The notes beneath the pieces are model-generated. The model ran no database searches. It worked only from the letters and a program-made list of their open reading frames with translations, and was not told the origin of the DNA. 64,000 nucleotides of DNA from Rhodovulum sulfidophilum DSM 1374 (GTDB lineage Bacteria > Pseudomonadota > Alphaproteobacteria > Rhodobacterales > Rhodobacteraceae): contig NZ_CP015418.1 in NCBI RefSeq assembly GCF_001633165.1, positions 1,860,001 to 1,924,000 on the forward strand, in the 5' to 3' direction. The first letter of the stretch is position 1; each line of letters begins with the position of its first letter. Positions 8,892 through 18,232 of this stretch are shown here, one piece after another. The translations under genes and the position numbers were made by a program.

Positions 8892-9731
8892 TCAGGCGGT
8901 GCGCCGCCGGGGCTGCGCGCGCCAGGGCGGGATCAGGGTCGGCGCGCCGAAGGCATAGCCCTGCATGCAGTCGATTCCGGCGGCGGCGAGCCAGGCGGCG
9001 TCGCGCGCGGTCTCGACATTTTCGGCCACGGTGAACATGTCGAAATGCCGGGCGATGGCGATGAGCGCCGAGGTCAGCACCTGGTTGTCGGGGTCGTCGG
9101 CGATGCCGCGGATGAACTGGCCGTCAATCTTGAGGATGTCGAAATAGAACTCGCGCAGATAGCGTATCGCGGTATAGCCGGTTCCGAAATCGTCAAGCGC
9201 GAAGGCGATGCCCTTGGCCTGCAGCTCGCGCATGAAGGCGATGACGAGGCCGGGTGTCACCATGGCCGAGCTTTCGGTGATTTCCAGGATCAGCCGCTCT
9301 GCCAGGGTCGGGTCGGTCTCGATGGCGCGGTTGAGGGTGCGGATCCAGGGCGGATGGCCGATCGAGCGGGCCGACATGTTGATCGCAAGCCGCAGGTCGG
9401 GGCAATCGGCAAGGGCGGCCAGCCCCATCTCGAGCGCGAGGCAGTCGATCCGGCGGCCGAGTTCGGTGGGTTCGACCGTCTCGATGAATTCGGCCGCGGG
9501 GATGATCCGGCCGCCGCGGTCGAGGATGCGGATCAGCCCCTCGTAGAACGCAATTTTGCCATTTTCCATGTTCTGGACCACCGGCTGGAAGGCCAGCACC
9601 ATGTCGCGCCTCCGAAGCGCGGCGCGGACCATTTCCATGACGTTCCGGTCGTCTTCGGCGCCCGCCCCGGGAAGCGGATTCTCCGCCCCTTCGGTCGAAC
9701 CGACGTCGTTTTCGTGACTGTCGTCGGGCAT
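8892..9731 (-). CDS. EAL-domain cyclic-di-GMP phosphodiesterase
   Basis: A 279-residue, apparently cytosolic, stand-alone EAL protein. After an acidic, disordered-looking N-terminus of about 30 residues, the domain shows the metal/substrate residues expected of an active enzyme. These are EGL at 64-66 (variant of EAL), the NMSARS asparagine, the LEITES glutamate, DDFGTGY, the KIDG lysine, and the AENVET glutamate. It should hydrolyse c-di-GMP to pGpG. The frame is open upstream as far as 10409, but that stretch is antisense to tag and lacks domain content, so the start MPDDSHENDV at 9731 is used. No GGDEF partner lies in the window. Confidence 0.88.
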   Translation of the reverse strand: MPDDSHENDVGSTEGAENPLPGAGAEDDRNVMEMVRAALRRRDMVLAFQPVVQNMENGKIAFYEGLIRILDRGGRIIPAAEFIETVEPTELGRRIDCLALEMGLAALADCPDLRLAINMSARSIGHPPWIRTLNRAIETDPTLAERLILEITESSAMVTPGLVIAFMRELQAKGIAFALDDFGTGYTAIRYLREFYFDILKIDGQFIRGIADDPDNQVLTSALIAIARHFDMFTVAENVETARDAAWLAAAGIDCMQGYAFGAPTLIPPWRAQPRRRTA

Positions 9732-9863
9732 TCCTGTCCTCCGCTTCGCTCTGGAACGTGATGACGCAAGAGCGGTTAAGGACAGGTGAAGGTTCGCTTT
9801 TGGTTCCAATTTGAGATAACCTCGATCCCCTGAGCCAAGATGCGACGAAAAAAGGGAAACTTC

Positions 9864-10433
9864 ATGGCAGAGCGGTGTGGTTGGTGCGGCAGCGAGCCGA
9901 TTTACGTGACGTATCACGACACGGAATGGGGCGTTCCCGAATACGACTCGCGCGCCCTGTTCGAGAAGCTGATTCTCGACGGCTTCCAGGCCGGGCTGTC
10001 CTGGCTGACCATCCTGCGCAAGCGCGAGGGCTTTCGCGCCGCCTTTGCGGGCTTCGATCCGGAGGCGATCGCGGGCTGGGGCGAGGCCGATGTGGCGCGG
10101 CTGCTGGCCGATCCCGGCATCGTGCGGCATCGCGGCAAGATCGAGGGGGCCATCGGCAATGCCCGGGCCTGGTGCGAGATCGAGGCGCGCGAGGGGTTTT
10201 CGGACTATCTTTGGCGCTTCGTCGATGGCGCGCCGCTGCAGAACGACTTTGCCAGCATGGCCGAGGTCCCGGCCCAGACGCCGCGCTCGCAGGCGATGTC
10301 GAAGGCGCTGAAGGCGGACGGGTTCAAGTTCTGCGGCCCGACCATCGCCTATGCCTTCATGCAGGCGGTGGGCATGGTCAACGACCATGTGCTGACCTGC
10401 CCGCGCCATGCCGAGGTGGCGGCGCTGGGATGA
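9864..10433 (+). CDS. tag: DNA-3-methyladenine glycosylase I
   Basis: A 189-residue base-excision-repair enzyme that removes 3-methyladenine from alkylated DNA. The Tag signature is complete: the N-terminal CGWC zinc-ligand region, YHDTEWG, the FQAGLSW helix, and the C-terminal HVLTCPRH zinc ligands. The ATG at 9864 is preceded by AAAGGGAAAC; an in-frame ATG at 9840 is possible but adds a basic stretch absent from Tag. It is divergent from the EAL gene, with 132 bases between starts, and convergent with the thioredoxin-like gene, whose end is 4 bases away. Confidence 0.95.
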   Translation: MAERCGWCGSEPIYVTYHDTEWGVPEYDSRALFEKLILDGFQAGLSWLTILRKREGFRAAFAGFDPEAIAGWGEADVARLLADPGIVRHRGKIEGAIGNARAWCEIEAREGFSDYLWRFVDGAPLQNDFASMAEVPAQTPRSQAMSKALKADGFKFCGPTIAYAFMQAVGMVNDHVLTCPRHAEVAALG

Positions 10434-10437
10434 CCGC

Positions 10438-10995
10438 TCAGGATCCCTCGATCAGGCGCCCCAGCAGCGCTTTCGCCCCGGGGCTGTTCCAGTCGGCCTC
10501 GCCCATCAGGCGGCCGATCTCGCGGCCCTCGGGATCGAGGATCACCGTCACCGGCAGCGCCATGATTCCCATCCCGCGGGCGAGCCCGGACGAGCGGTCG
10601 CGCCATTTCGGCAGATGGGCGATCTGCTTGTCGTCGAAGAAACGGTCGATGGCCTGCGGCGGGTTGCGCCCGGTCGCGACGGTGACGACGGCGAAACGGT
10701 CGCTGCCCATGGTTGCGGCGAGGCTGTCGAGCGTCGGCATCTCGGCCAGGCAGGGCGGGCACCAGGTGCCCCAGAAATTCAGCACCACCCAGCGGCCGCG
10801 ATATTCGTCCAAGCTGCGCTCGGCATCGGTTTCGTCCAGCAGCACGGCATCGGGAATGGCCCGCGGTTCGGCATGGAGCACCAGTTTCTTCATGCTGCCT
10901 TCGCGCATCGCCTCGAGCGTGGCGATGTCGGCGGCATGGGCCGCGTTTGCACAGAGCCCGAGGGCGATGTAGAGGACGAGCGACCTTAAGATCAT
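10438..10995 (-). CDS. TlpA/ResA-like periplasmic thioredoxin
   Basis: A 185-residue thioredoxin-fold protein with an N-terminal signal peptide (hydrophobic VLYIALGLC then ANAAHA|AD). The redox motif is WCPPC at residues 78-82 and the cis-proline loop is ALPVTVIL. Proteins of this group reduce periplasmic disulfides, often for cytochrome c or copper-protein assembly; no such genes are adjacent. Its start overlaps the first bases upstream of argH on the other strand, an arrangement (tlpA divergent from argH) that I recall from related bacteria. Confidence 0.88.
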   Translation of the reverse strand: MILRSLVLYIALGLCANAAHAADIATLEAMREGSMKKLVLHAEPRAIPDAVLLDETDAERSLDEYRGRWVVLNFWGTWCPPCLAEMPTLDSLAATMGSDRFAVVTVATGRNPPQAIDRFFDDKQIAHLPKWRDRSSGLARGMGIMALPVTVILDPEGREIGRLMGEADWNSPGAKALLGRLIEGS

Positions 10996-11020
10996 GTTTC
11001 CCTCCGAAGGCGGCCAGCCG

Positions 11021-12436
11021 ATGACAAAAGACCAGACCGACGCCAAGAACCAGACCCGTTCCAACGCGATGTGGGGCGGGCGTTTCGCTGCCGGGCCGGA
11101 CGCGATCATGGAGGCGATAAACGCCTCGATCTCGTTCGACAAGCGCCTTGCCCCGCAGGATATCGCAGGCTCGCGCGCCCATGCCGCCATGCTGGCGGCG
11201 ACCGGTATCCTCACCGATACGGATGCCGAGACGATCCGGGAAGGCCTGCTCACGGTCTTGTCAGAGATCGAGGATGGCAGCTTCGCCTTTTCCACCGCGC
11301 TTGAAGACATCCACATGAATGTCGAGGCGCGGCTGAAGGAGATCGTCGGCGAACCCGCCGGGCGGTTGCATACGGCGCGGTCCAGGAACGACCAGGTCGC
11401 GACCGATTTCCGGCTCTGGGTGCGCGACCAGGCCGATGCCGCCATCGACGGGATCGGGCGGCTGATCCGCGCGCTCCTGGTGCAGGCCGAGGCAGGGGCG
11501 GATTGGGTGATGCCGGGCTTCACCCATCTGCAGACCGCCCAGCCGGTGACCTGGGGCCATCACATGATGGCCTATGTCGAGATGTTCGCCCGCGACCTGT
11601 CGCGCTTCACCGATGCGCGCGAGAGGATGAACGAAAGCCCGCTGGGGGCCGCGGCGCTGGCCGGCACCTCCTTTCCCATCGACCGGCACATGACCGCCGA
11701 GGCGCTGGGCTTTGCCCGGCCGATGGCCAATTCGCTCGATGCGGTCTCGGATCGCGACTTCGCGCTGGAATTCCTGGCCGCGGCCTCGATCTGTGCGATG
11801 CACCTGTCGCGTTTCGCCGAAGAGCTGGTGATCTGGTCCTCGGCGCAGTTCCGCTTTGTCGCGCTTTCGGACCGGTTCTCGACCGGCTCTTCGATCATGC
11901 CGCAGAAGAAGAACCCCGACGCGGCCGAGCTGATCCGCGCCAAGATCGGCCGGATCTTCGGTGCCAATGTCGCGCTGATGACGGTGATGAAGGGCCTGCC
12001 CTTGGCCTATTCCAAGGACATGCAGGAGGACAAGGAACAGGTCTTCGACGCGGCCGACAACCTGATGCTGGCCCTGGCCGCGATGGAGGGCATGGTGCGC
12101 GACATGACCGCGAACCGGCCCGCGCTGGAAGCGGCGGCCGCCAGCGGTTTCTCGACCGCGACCGATCTGGCCGACTGGCTGGTGCGCGAGCTGGGCCTGC
12201 CTTTCCGCGAGGCCCATCACGTCACCGGCACGCTGGTCGCGATGGCCGAGAAGAAGGGCTGCGATCTGCCCGATCTGAGCCTTGCCGAGATGCGGTCGGT
12301 GCATGAGGGCATCCGCGAGGACGTGTTCGGCGTGCTGGGCGTGCATAATTCGGTGGCGAGCCGGATGAGCCATGGCGGCACCGCGCCCGAACAGGTCCGG
12401 ACCCAGATCGCGCGCTGGAAGGACCGGCTGGGATGA
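11021..12436 (+). CDS. argH: Argininosuccinate lyase
   Basis: A 471-residue member of the fumarase/aspartase superfamily that splits argininosuccinate into arginine and fumarate, the last step of arginine synthesis. The signature [12 protein letters not shown] is present, as are the N-terminal MWGGRF segment and TARSRNDQ. The ATG at 11021 is chosen over 10994, which would overlap the divergent thioredoxin gene start. The stop overlaps the next small lipoprotein gene by 4 bases (ATGA), so argH heads an operon running through lysA and possibly the TIGR02302 gene. Confidence 0.97.
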   Translation: MTKDQTDAKNQTRSNAMWGGRFAAGPDAIMEAINASISFDKRLAPQDIAGSRAHAAMLAATGILTDTDAETIREGLLTVLSEIEDGSFAFSTALEDIHMNVEARLKEIVGEPAGRLHTARSRNDQVATDFRLWVRDQADAAIDGIGRLIRALLVQAEAGADWVMPGFTHLQTAQPVTWGHHMMAYVEMFARDLSRFTDARERMNESPLGAAALAGTSFPIDRHMTAEALGFARPMANSLDAVSDRDFALEFLAAASICAMHLSRFAEELVIWSSAQFRFVALSDRFSTGSSIMPQKKNPDAAELIRAKIGRIFGANVALMTVMKGLPLAYSKDMQEDKEQVFDAADNLMLALAAMEGMVRDMTANRPALEAAAASGFSTATDLADWLVRELGLPFREAHHVTGTLVAMAEKKGCDLPDLSLAEMRSVHEGIREDVFGVLGVHNSVASRMSHGGTAPEQVRTQIARWKDRLG

Positions 12437-12726
12437 CATGCGGCGCGAGGCTTGCGGCTCTTCTGGCGCTTCTGGCGCTGTCGGCCTGCGCCCGGCCGCA
12501 TGGCGGGGTCGCGGTCTCGAACGAGGGCGATGTCAGCGGCGCGGTGTCGGCCGGCGGGGTCGCGGTCGGGGCGGGGCCGGATGGCGCCCGCGCCTCGGCC
12601 CGGGTCGTGGACACCGGCACCACGGCTGTTAGGGTGGGCACCGATGGCGCCTCGGTCGGGCTGCGCCCGCGCGGCGCCCCGGTGCGGGTGATCCTTGGGA
12701 CGGGAGGAGTGGGACTTGGATTCTGA
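12433..12726 (+). CDS. Small hypothetical lipoprotein
   Basis: A 97-residue protein with a lipoprotein signal (hydrophobic [11 protein letters not shown] lipobox, Cys18 or 19). The rest is low-complexity, rich in Gly, Ala and Val, with repeated short units such as GGVAV and GTDGASV. It begins in an ATGA overlap with argH and overlaps the next small gene. The length and glycine-valine repeats do not match a family I can name. Codon bias is normal for the window, which supports it being a real gene. Confidence 0.7.
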   Translation: MTCGARLAALLALLALSACARPHGGVAVSNEGDVSGAVSAGGVAVGAGPDGARASARVVDTGTTAVRVGTDGASVGLRPRGAPVRVILGTGGVGLGF

Positions 12727-12898
12727 TCGGATCTTGCGGCGGGGCGGTCTTGCGGCCTGTGCCTTGTCGCTTTTGGTGGCGCTGGGCGGCTGCGGCATCG
12801 ATGGCAAGCCCGAACGGCCCCAGCCCGCGCCTTCGGAGCCGGGCGTGTCGGTCAGCGGTACGGCCGAATTCGGCGTCGTCGGGGGCAACCGGCCATGA
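12716..12898 (+). CDS. LptM-like small lipoprotein
   Basis: A 60-residue lipoprotein with an ALGGC lipobox followed by CGIDGKPERPQPAP. The C-G-x-x-G-x-P-x-x-P pattern right after the acylated cysteine is that of LptM (YifL), which helps assemble the LptDE lipopolysaccharide translocon in the outer membrane. In many proteobacteria that lipoprotein gene lies directly upstream of lysA or dapF, as here. A TTG at 12716 with a GGGAGGAG site just before it is the best start; another TTG at 12695 would run through the ribosome-binding site. It overlaps the previous gene by 11 bases and the next by 4. The LptM assignment is inference from motif plus position. Confidence 0.65.
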   Translation: MDSDRILRRGGLAACALSLLVALGGCGIDGKPERPQPAPSEPGVSVSGTAEFGVVGGNRP

Positions 12899-13218
12899 AA
12901 TACCTGCGCTATGTCTTCCTCGCGCTGGCGATCTGGGGCGCGATCCACCCGATGTTCTATTTCATGCGCTGGATCCTTGCCAATGACTGGGACTGGGGCG
13001 GGATGATCGACGCCTGGTATGTCAATGACAGCGCCACCGGCCTGACCTGGGATCTGACCATCAGCGCCATCGCGCTGACGCTCTGGATCGTCATCGACAG
13101 CGCCCGGCGCCGCGATGCGCTGGGGCTGGTCTGCATCCCCTTGACCTTCGGCATCGGCCTGTCCTGCGGCCTGCCGCTTTACATCTTCCTGCGCTCGCGG
13201 CCCTCGCAGGTCGTCTGA
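12895..13218 (+). CDS. DUF2834-like small membrane protein
   Basis: A 107-residue protein with three hydrophobic segments: residues about 5-25, a second near 58-70 (ISAIALTLWIVI), and a third near 80-100 (LVCIPLTFGIGLSCGLPLYIFL). The YVNDSATGLTWDLTISAI and LPLYIFLRSR segments fit the DUF2834 family of unknown function, from memory. The start overlaps the LptM-like gene by 4 bases and lysA follows 18 bases later, so it belongs to the argH-lysA operon. Confidence 0.75.
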   Translation: MKYLRYVFLALAIWGAIHPMFYFMRWILANDWDWGGMIDAWYVNDSATGLTWDLTISAIALTLWIVIDSARRRDALGLVCIPLTFGIGLSCGLPLYIFLRSRPSQVV

Positions 13219-13236
13219 GCCCCTCCGGAGACCCGA

Positions 13237-14502
13237 ATGGACCATTTCCTTTACCGGGACGGTACGCTTCATGCCGAGGACGTGCCGCTGAGCGAGATCG
13301 CGGCCGCTGTCGGCACGCCGTTCTACTGCTATTCCGTCGCCACGCTGACCCGGCATTTCCGGCTGTTCGACGAGGCGCTGGCGGGCACCGACCATCTTGT
13401 CTGCTATGCGATGAAAGCCAATTCCAACCTCGCGGTGCTGAAGCTCATGGGCGATCTCGGCGCGGGTATCGACGTGGTCTCGGGCGGCGAATATCGCAAG
13501 GCGCGCGCGGCGGGCGTGCCGGGCGAGAGGATCGTGTTTTCCGGCGTCGGCAAGACCCGCGAGGAAATGCGGCTGGCGCTCGAGGGCGGCATCCGCCAGT
13601 TCAACGTCGAATCCGAGCCCGAGATGGCGGCGCTGGACGAGGTCGCGCGGTCGATGGGCGTGGTGGCCCCCATCGCGGTGCGGGTGAACCCCGATGTCGA
13701 CGCGAAGACCCATGAGAAGATCGCGACCGGCAAGTCCGAGAACAAGTTCGGCATCCCCATCGCCCGCGCCCGCGAGGTCTATGCCCGTGCCGCCGCGATG
13801 CCGGGGCTCGAGGTGCTGGGGATCGACGTGCATATCGGCAGCCAGCTGACCGAGCTTGCGCCCTTCGAGCTGGCTTATGGCAAGATCGCCGAGCTGACCC
13901 GTGTGCTGCGCGCCGACGGCCATGACATCCGCCGGCTCGATCTGGGCGGGGGGCTTGGCATTCCCTATGAGCGCTCGAACAGCGCGCCGCCGCTGCCGGT
14001 CGAATACGGCGCCATGATCAAGCGGGTGCTGGGCGATCTGGATGTCGAGATCGAGATCGAGCCGGGGCGGCTGATCGCCGGGAATGCCGGCCTGCTGGTC
14101 AGCCGGGTGATCTACGTGAAGGAGGGCGAGGGACGGACCTTCCTGATCCTCGATGCCGCGATGAACGACCTGGTCCGACCCTCGATGTACGGCGCCCATC
14201 ATGACATCGTGCCTTTGACCGAACCCGCCGCCGGGACCGGTTACGCCCCCCATGACGTCGTGGGTCCGGTCTGCGAGACCGGCGACACCTTCGCCAGGGC
14301 GCGCGATCTGCCGCCCCTGGCCGAGGGCGATCTGGTCGCCTTCCGCTCGGCCGGGGCTTACGGCGCGGTGATGGCCTCGGAATACAATACCCGGCCCCTG
14401 GTGCCCGAGGTGCTGGTCGGCGGAGATCACTTCGCTGTCATTCGCCAGCGGCCCTCCTTTGACGAGATCATAAACCGCGATACCATCCCGGAATGGCTGT
14501 GA
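13237..14502 (+). CDS. lysA: Diaminopimelate decarboxylase
   Basis: A 421-residue PLP enzyme that converts meso-diaminopimelate to lysine. The PLP-binding lysine is in CYAMKANSN. The HIGSQ motif, the glycine-rich LDLGGGLGIPY loop, the EPGRLIAGNAG phosphate-binding segment and the C-terminal GPVCETGD and GAYGAVMASEYN segments are all present. The ATG at 13237 follows a CGGAGACC site. It is the last biosynthetic gene of the argH operon. Confidence 0.97.
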   Translation: MDHFLYRDGTLHAEDVPLSEIAAAVGTPFYCYSVATLTRHFRLFDEALAGTDHLVCYAMKANSNLAVLKLMGDLGAGIDVVSGGEYRKARAAGVPGERIVFSGVGKTREEMRLALEGGIRQFNVESEPEMAALDEVARSMGVVAPIAVRVNPDVDAKTHEKIATGKSENKFGIPIARAREVYARAAAMPGLEVLGIDVHIGSQLTELAPFELAYGKIAELTRVLRADGHDIRRLDLGGGLGIPYERSNSAPPLPVEYGAMIKRVLGDLDVEIEIEPGRLIAGNAGLLVSRVIYVKEGEGRTFLILDAAMNDLVRPSMYGAHHDIVPLTEPAAGTGYAPHDVVGPVCETGDTFARARDLPPLAEGDLVAFRSAGAYGAVMASEYNTRPLVPEVLVGGDHFAVIRQRPSFDEIINRDTIPEWL

Positions 14503-14539
14503 CCCGGCATCCCGCCCGGATCCGCCGCCGGATGGGAGC

Positions 14540-17074
14540 ATGACCGACAGCACGCCGCGCCCCGACGACACCCTCGCCGAGCTTCGCTGGCCGCTGCGCC
14601 TGACCTGGGCGGGCCTTCTGGCCGAGCGTCTGAGCCGTGCCTTCTGGCCGCTCGCAAGCCTCGTTCTGCTGGTTGCCGCGGCGCTGGCCTTCGGAGCGCA
14701 TGACCTGCTGTCCCCGGCCGCGGCTTTCGCGATTGGCGGCGCGCTGCTTGCGGCGCTTCTGGGGACGCTGGTCTACGGGCTGCGCAGCTTCCGGCGGCCG
14801 GGCCGGGCCGAGGCGCTGGACCGGCTCGACCGCAGCCTTCCCGGCCGACCGCTCGCGGCGCTGTCCGACAGCCAGGCCATCGGCGCTGGCGATCCGGCCT
14901 CCGAGGCGGTCTGGCGGGCCCATGTCACCCGCATGGCGGCACGGGCGCGGGCCGCGCGCGCGGTGGCGCCCGACCTGCGGCTGTCCTCGCGCGACCCTTA
15001 CGGGCTGCGCCATGTCGCGCTGATCGCCTTCACCGTCGCGCTGATCTTCGGGTCCTTCCTGCGGGTGGCAAGCGTGGCCGATCTGGGCAAGGGCGGCCCG
15101 GCGCTGGCCTCGGGCCCAAGCTGGGAGGGCTGGATCGAGCCGCCAGCCTATACCGCAAAGCCCGCGATCTATCTCAACGACATTTCCGACACCCGGCTGG
15201 CCGTGCCGCAAGGCAGCCGCGTCACGCTGCGGCTTTATGGGGAGGTCGGGGCGCTGGACGTGACCGAGACGGTCTCGGGCCGCGAGCCCGGCGCCGAGGG
15301 CGCGGCCGCGGCGCCCGCCGGGATCGATGCCATGGCCCGGAGCTTCGAGGTGATCCGCGACGGCCGGGTCGAGATCGACGGGTCCGGCGGTCGGTCCTGG
15401 CAGATCGTGCTGAGCCCCGACATCCGGCCCGAGGTGCGGCTGACGGGCGAGATCGACGTGACGGCCGATGGCGAGATGCGCCAGCCCTTCTCGGCCAGCG
15501 ACGATTACGGGGTGACGGCGGGCGAGGCCACGATCACGCTCGATCTGGCCGCGGTCGAGCGCCGCTATGGTCTGGCCGCCGAGCCCGATCCGCGCGCGCC
15601 GCTGGTGCTTGACCTGCCGATGCCGATTTCGGGCGACAGGCGGCAATTCACCGAGACCCTTGTCGAGAACCTGTCGCAACACCCCTGGGCCGGGCTGCCG
15701 GTGCAGCTTGAACTGGCCGTCGAGGATGCGCTGGGCCAGCGCGGGGTGTCCGCGCCCGCCGGGATGGTGCTGCCGGGGCGGCGCTTTTTCGACCCGCTCG
15801 CGCGCGCGGTGGTCGAACAGCGTCAGGCGCTGCTCTGGGCGCGCTCGAACGCCCGCGAGGTGGCGCAGGTCCTGCGGGCCATCAGTTACCGGCCGGATGA
15901 GATCTTCCGCAACGAAAGCGCCTATCTGCAATTGCGGGTCGCGATCCGCAGGCTCGAGAGAGCGGCGCCCGGGCTGACGGCCGAGACCCAGGCGGAACTG
16001 GCCGGGGCGCTGTGGGACATTGCCGTCCTGATCGAGGATGGCGACCTTTCGGATGCCGCCGAGCGGCTGCGCCGGGCGCAGGAGAGGCTGTCCGAGGCGA
16101 TGAGGAACGGCGCCAGCGATGCCGAGATCGCCCAGCTCATGGACGAGCTGCGCGAGGCGACGCGGGATTACATGCGCCAGCTGGCCGAACAGCAGCAGGA
16201 CGAGGACCGGCAGCAGGCGCAGAACGGCGAGATGCAGGAGCTGACCGGCGATCAGCTTCAGCAGATGCTCGACCGGCTGCAGCAGCTGATGGAAGAGGGC
16301 CGGATGGCCGAGGCCCAGCAGCTTCTGCAGATGCTGCAGCAGATGATGGAGAACATGCAGGTCACCCAGGGCCCGGGCGGGGATAGTCCGGGTCAGCAGG
16401 CGATGGAGGGGCTGGCCGAGACCCTGCGCGACCAGCAGGGCCTGTCCGACGACGCCTTCCGCGATCTGCAGGAGCAGTTCAACCCCGGCCAGCAGGGTCA
16501 GGGCGAGGGCGAGGGCCGTGAGGGCGAGGGTGAACAGGACCGGGCCGATCCGGGGCAGGGCGGTGAGGACGGTCAGCAAAGCCTTGCCGAGCGTCAGGAG
16601 GCGTTGCGCCGCGAGCTGGAGCGTCAGCAGCAGACCCTGCCCGGGCTTGGCGCCTCGCCCGAAAGCGAAGGCACGCGCGAGGCGCTGGATCGGGCTGGCC
16701 GCGCGATGGACGAGGCCGAACGGTCGCTGCGCGACAATGATCTGGCCGGGGCGCTGGACGATCAGGCCCGGGCGATGGAGGCGCTGCGCGAGGGCATGCG
16801 CAATCTGGGCGAGGCGCTGGCGCAGAACCGCCAGCAGCGCGGCGAGGACGGGCAGGGCCGGGGCCGGGCCGATGCGGGCGGCGAGCGCCGCGATCCGCTG
16901 GGCCGGGCGCCGGGCTCGACCGGGCAGGTCGGCACCGAGGACAGCATGTTGCAGGGCGAGGATGTCTACCGCCGCGCCCGCGATCTGCTGGACGAGATCC
17001 GCCGCCGCTCGGGCGAGCAGAACCGCCCCGATCTCGAACTCGACTATCTCAGGCGCCTGCTCGAGCGGTTCTGA
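14540..17074 (+). CDS. TIGR02302 / DUF4175 family membrane protein
   Basis: An 844-residue protein with three N-terminal hydrophobic helices (about residues 35-50, 55-75 and 155-175), followed by a large soluble region. The last third is extremely rich in Gln, Glu, Gly and Met, including long QQLLQMLQQMMENM-like helices and a low-complexity GEGEGREGEGEQ stretch near residues 655-670. This plan is that of the alphaproteobacterial TIGR02302/DUF4175 family, of unknown function, commonly placed after lysA. Helical, coiled-coil-prone repeats suggest a structural or envelope role, which is inference. The gene begins 37 bases after lysA. Confidence 0.85.
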   Translation: MTDSTPRPDDTLAELRWPLRLTWAGLLAERLSRAFWPLASLVLLVAAALAFGAHDLLSPAAAFAIGGALLAALLGTLVYGLRSFRRPGRAEALDRLDRSLPGRPLAALSDSQAIGAGDPASEAVWRAHVTRMAARARAARAVAPDLRLSSRDPYGLRHVALIAFTVALIFGSFLRVASVADLGKGGPALASGPSWEGWIEPPAYTAKPAIYLNDISDTRLAVPQGSRVTLRLYGEVGALDVTETVSGREPGAEGAAAAPAGIDAMARSFEVIRDGRVEIDGSGGRSWQIVLSPDIRPEVRLTGEIDVTADGEMRQPFSASDDYGVTAGEATITLDLAAVERRYGLAAEPDPRAPLVLDLPMPISGDRRQFTETLVENLSQHPWAGLPVQLELAVEDALGQRGVSAPAGMVLPGRRFFDPLARAVVEQRQALLWARSNAREVAQVLRAISYRPDEIFRNESAYLQLRVAIRRLERAAPGLTAETQAELAGALWDIAVLIEDGDLSDAAERLRRAQERLSEAMRNGASDAEIAQLMDELREATRDYMRQLAEQQQDEDRQQAQNGEMQELTGDQLQQMLDRLQQLMEEGRMAEAQQLLQMLQQMMENMQVTQGPGGDSPGQQAMEGLAETLRDQQGLSDDAFRDLQEQFNPGQQGQGEGEGREGEGEQDRADPGQGGEDGQQSLAERQEALRRELERQQQTLPGLGASPESEGTREALDRAGRAMDEAERSLRDNDLAGALDDQARAMEALREGMRNLGEALAQNRQQRGEDGQGRGRADAGGERRDPLGRAPGSTGQVGTEDSMLQGEDVYRRARDLLDEIRRRSGEQNRPDLELDYLRRLLERF

Positions 17075-17144
17075 TCGCGTCACCCGCGGGTCGCGAATCC
17101 GTGCTAGCTTTCCCTTGGGTCATTTTCTGGCCGGGGAGGCGGGC

Positions 17145-18167
17145 ATGAAGATCGTCGACTGGAACCTCGAATGGATGAACCGGTGGTTTTCCGGCAATAC
17201 CCGGCCGCGCTGGGGCTCGGGCGAGCTTACGCCCGACGAGGCGCGGATCTGTGCCCGCAAGGCCGCCGCCGTGATCGACGCGCTCGCGCCCGATCTTCTT
17301 TGCCTGCAGGAGGGGCCCAGCGCCGAGGCCGAGATGGCGCTTTTCATCGATGAATTTCTCTCGGATGCCGACGGGCCGCGCTATGAGGCGCTGATCGGGT
17401 CCGATGGCGGCGCGCAGAAGCTTTACGTGCTGCGGCGCCGGGGCGGCCTGGTGCGCGCCCTCGAGCGCGCGACCGATGCCGCGACCCGGGCCCTGGCCGA
17501 GCCCTGGGCGGCCGATGTCAATGGCGACATGCTGCTGGAGGGCTACGAGTTCACACGTCTGCCGCTGGTGGTCGATATCGATCCGGTGGGCGGGGCGCCG
17601 GTCCGGGTCGTGGTGCTGCATACCAAGTCGAAATACGTCCATCGTGGCGCGGCGCTCTGGCACGATCCGGCGCGGCGGCAGGAATTCGTGGTCGCCGCAT
17701 TGCTGGCCCGGCGCCGGATCTCGGCCGAGGGGTTCCGGCTGCGCGCCTATCTCGACGCCTTGGTCGCTGAGGATCCGGAGGCGCGGATCGTCGTCACCGG
17801 CGACTGGAATGACGGGCCGGGGACGGATTTCTTCGAGCGCAGCTATCTGACCCATAACGTGGCCGATATCGTTCTGGGCTCGACCTTCCTGCCGGGGTTG
17901 ATCTTCCACCACCCGCTGCTGGCCCATGTGCCCGCCGCCGCCCTGTTCACCGCGCGCTTCGACGATTTCGTCGACGAGGTGACCGACCGGCCACTGCTGC
18001 TCGATCATTTCGCGATCTCGCCCGGGCTGACGCCCTGGGTTCAGGCGGCCGGGATCGGGCATGACGCCTATGAGGCCGGGCTGACGGGCACGGGCGCGGC
18101 GCGGGTGGAGCGGCCAAGCGATCACCGCCCGATCTGGGTCGAGATCGGTCGGCCGCTGACCGGCTGA
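17145..18167 (+). CDS. Endonuclease/exonuclease/phosphatase (EEP) family hydrolase
   Basis: A 340-residue metal-dependent hydrolase of the DNase I/EEP fold with no signal peptide. The expected residues are visible: DWNLEWMN at the N-terminus (metal-binding Asn), LCLQEGP (catalytic Glu), VVLHTKSKY, TGDWNDGPGTDFF (Asp/Asn pair) and the terminal SDHRPIWVEI (catalytic His). EEP proteins include nucleases, phosphatases and phospholipases, so the substrate is open. The ATG at 17145 follows GGGGAGG. The 70-base gap after the TIGR02302 gene allows its own promoter. Confidence 0.85.
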   Translation: MKIVDWNLEWMNRWFSGNTRPRWGSGELTPDEARICARKAAAVIDALAPDLLCLQEGPSAEAEMALFIDEFLSDADGPRYEALIGSDGGAQKLYVLRRRGGLVRALERATDAATRALAEPWAADVNGDMLLEGYEFTRLPLVVDIDPVGGAPVRVVVLHTKSKYVHRGAALWHDPARRQEFVVAALLARRRISAEGFRLRAYLDALVAEDPEARIVVTGDWNDGPGTDFFERSYLTHNVADIVLGSTFLPGLIFHHPLLAHVPAAALFTARFDDFVDEVTDRPLLLDHFAISPGLTPWVQAAGIGHDAYEAGLTGTGAARVERPSDHRPIWVEIGRPLTG

Positions 18168-18174
18168 GGCGATG

Positions 18175-18203
18175 AAAAAGGCCCGGGCGCGGGGCCCGGG
18201 CCT
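18175..18203 (-). terminator. Rho-independent terminator after the class IV transaminase gene
   Basis: A perfect ten-pair stem (AGGCCCGGGC, five-base loop, GCCCGGGCCT) lies just past the leftward transaminase stop and is followed on the minus strand by TTTTT. It closes the transaminase-dgcA-dgcN operon. Confidence 0.82.
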
Positions 18204-18232
18204 GATGGCGGGATGGTGCGGGCGCGGCGGCC

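Noticed and set aside
9732-10409. Upstream in-frame extension of the EAL gene (226 residues)
   Set aside because: It is antisense to tag, has no domain content, and the EAL domain is complete from the start at 9731.
11261-12439. A 392-codon antisense frame over argH, and similar long frames over lipA, pyk and the terminal operon
   Set aside because: All show His/Arg/Gly/Pro-rich composition typical of shadow frames opposite high-GC genes, and every one lies opposite a gene with recognizable motifs.
13219-13236. Lysine riboswitch before lysA
   Set aside because: Only 18 bases separate lysA from the preceding gene, too short for such an element.
14468-17083. An 871-codon open frame antisense to the TIGR02302 gene
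   Set aside because: GC-rich third positions of the sense gene keep this frame open. It is rich in Leu, Arg, Gly and Pro without domains, has no ribosome-binding site, and the sense frame has family features.
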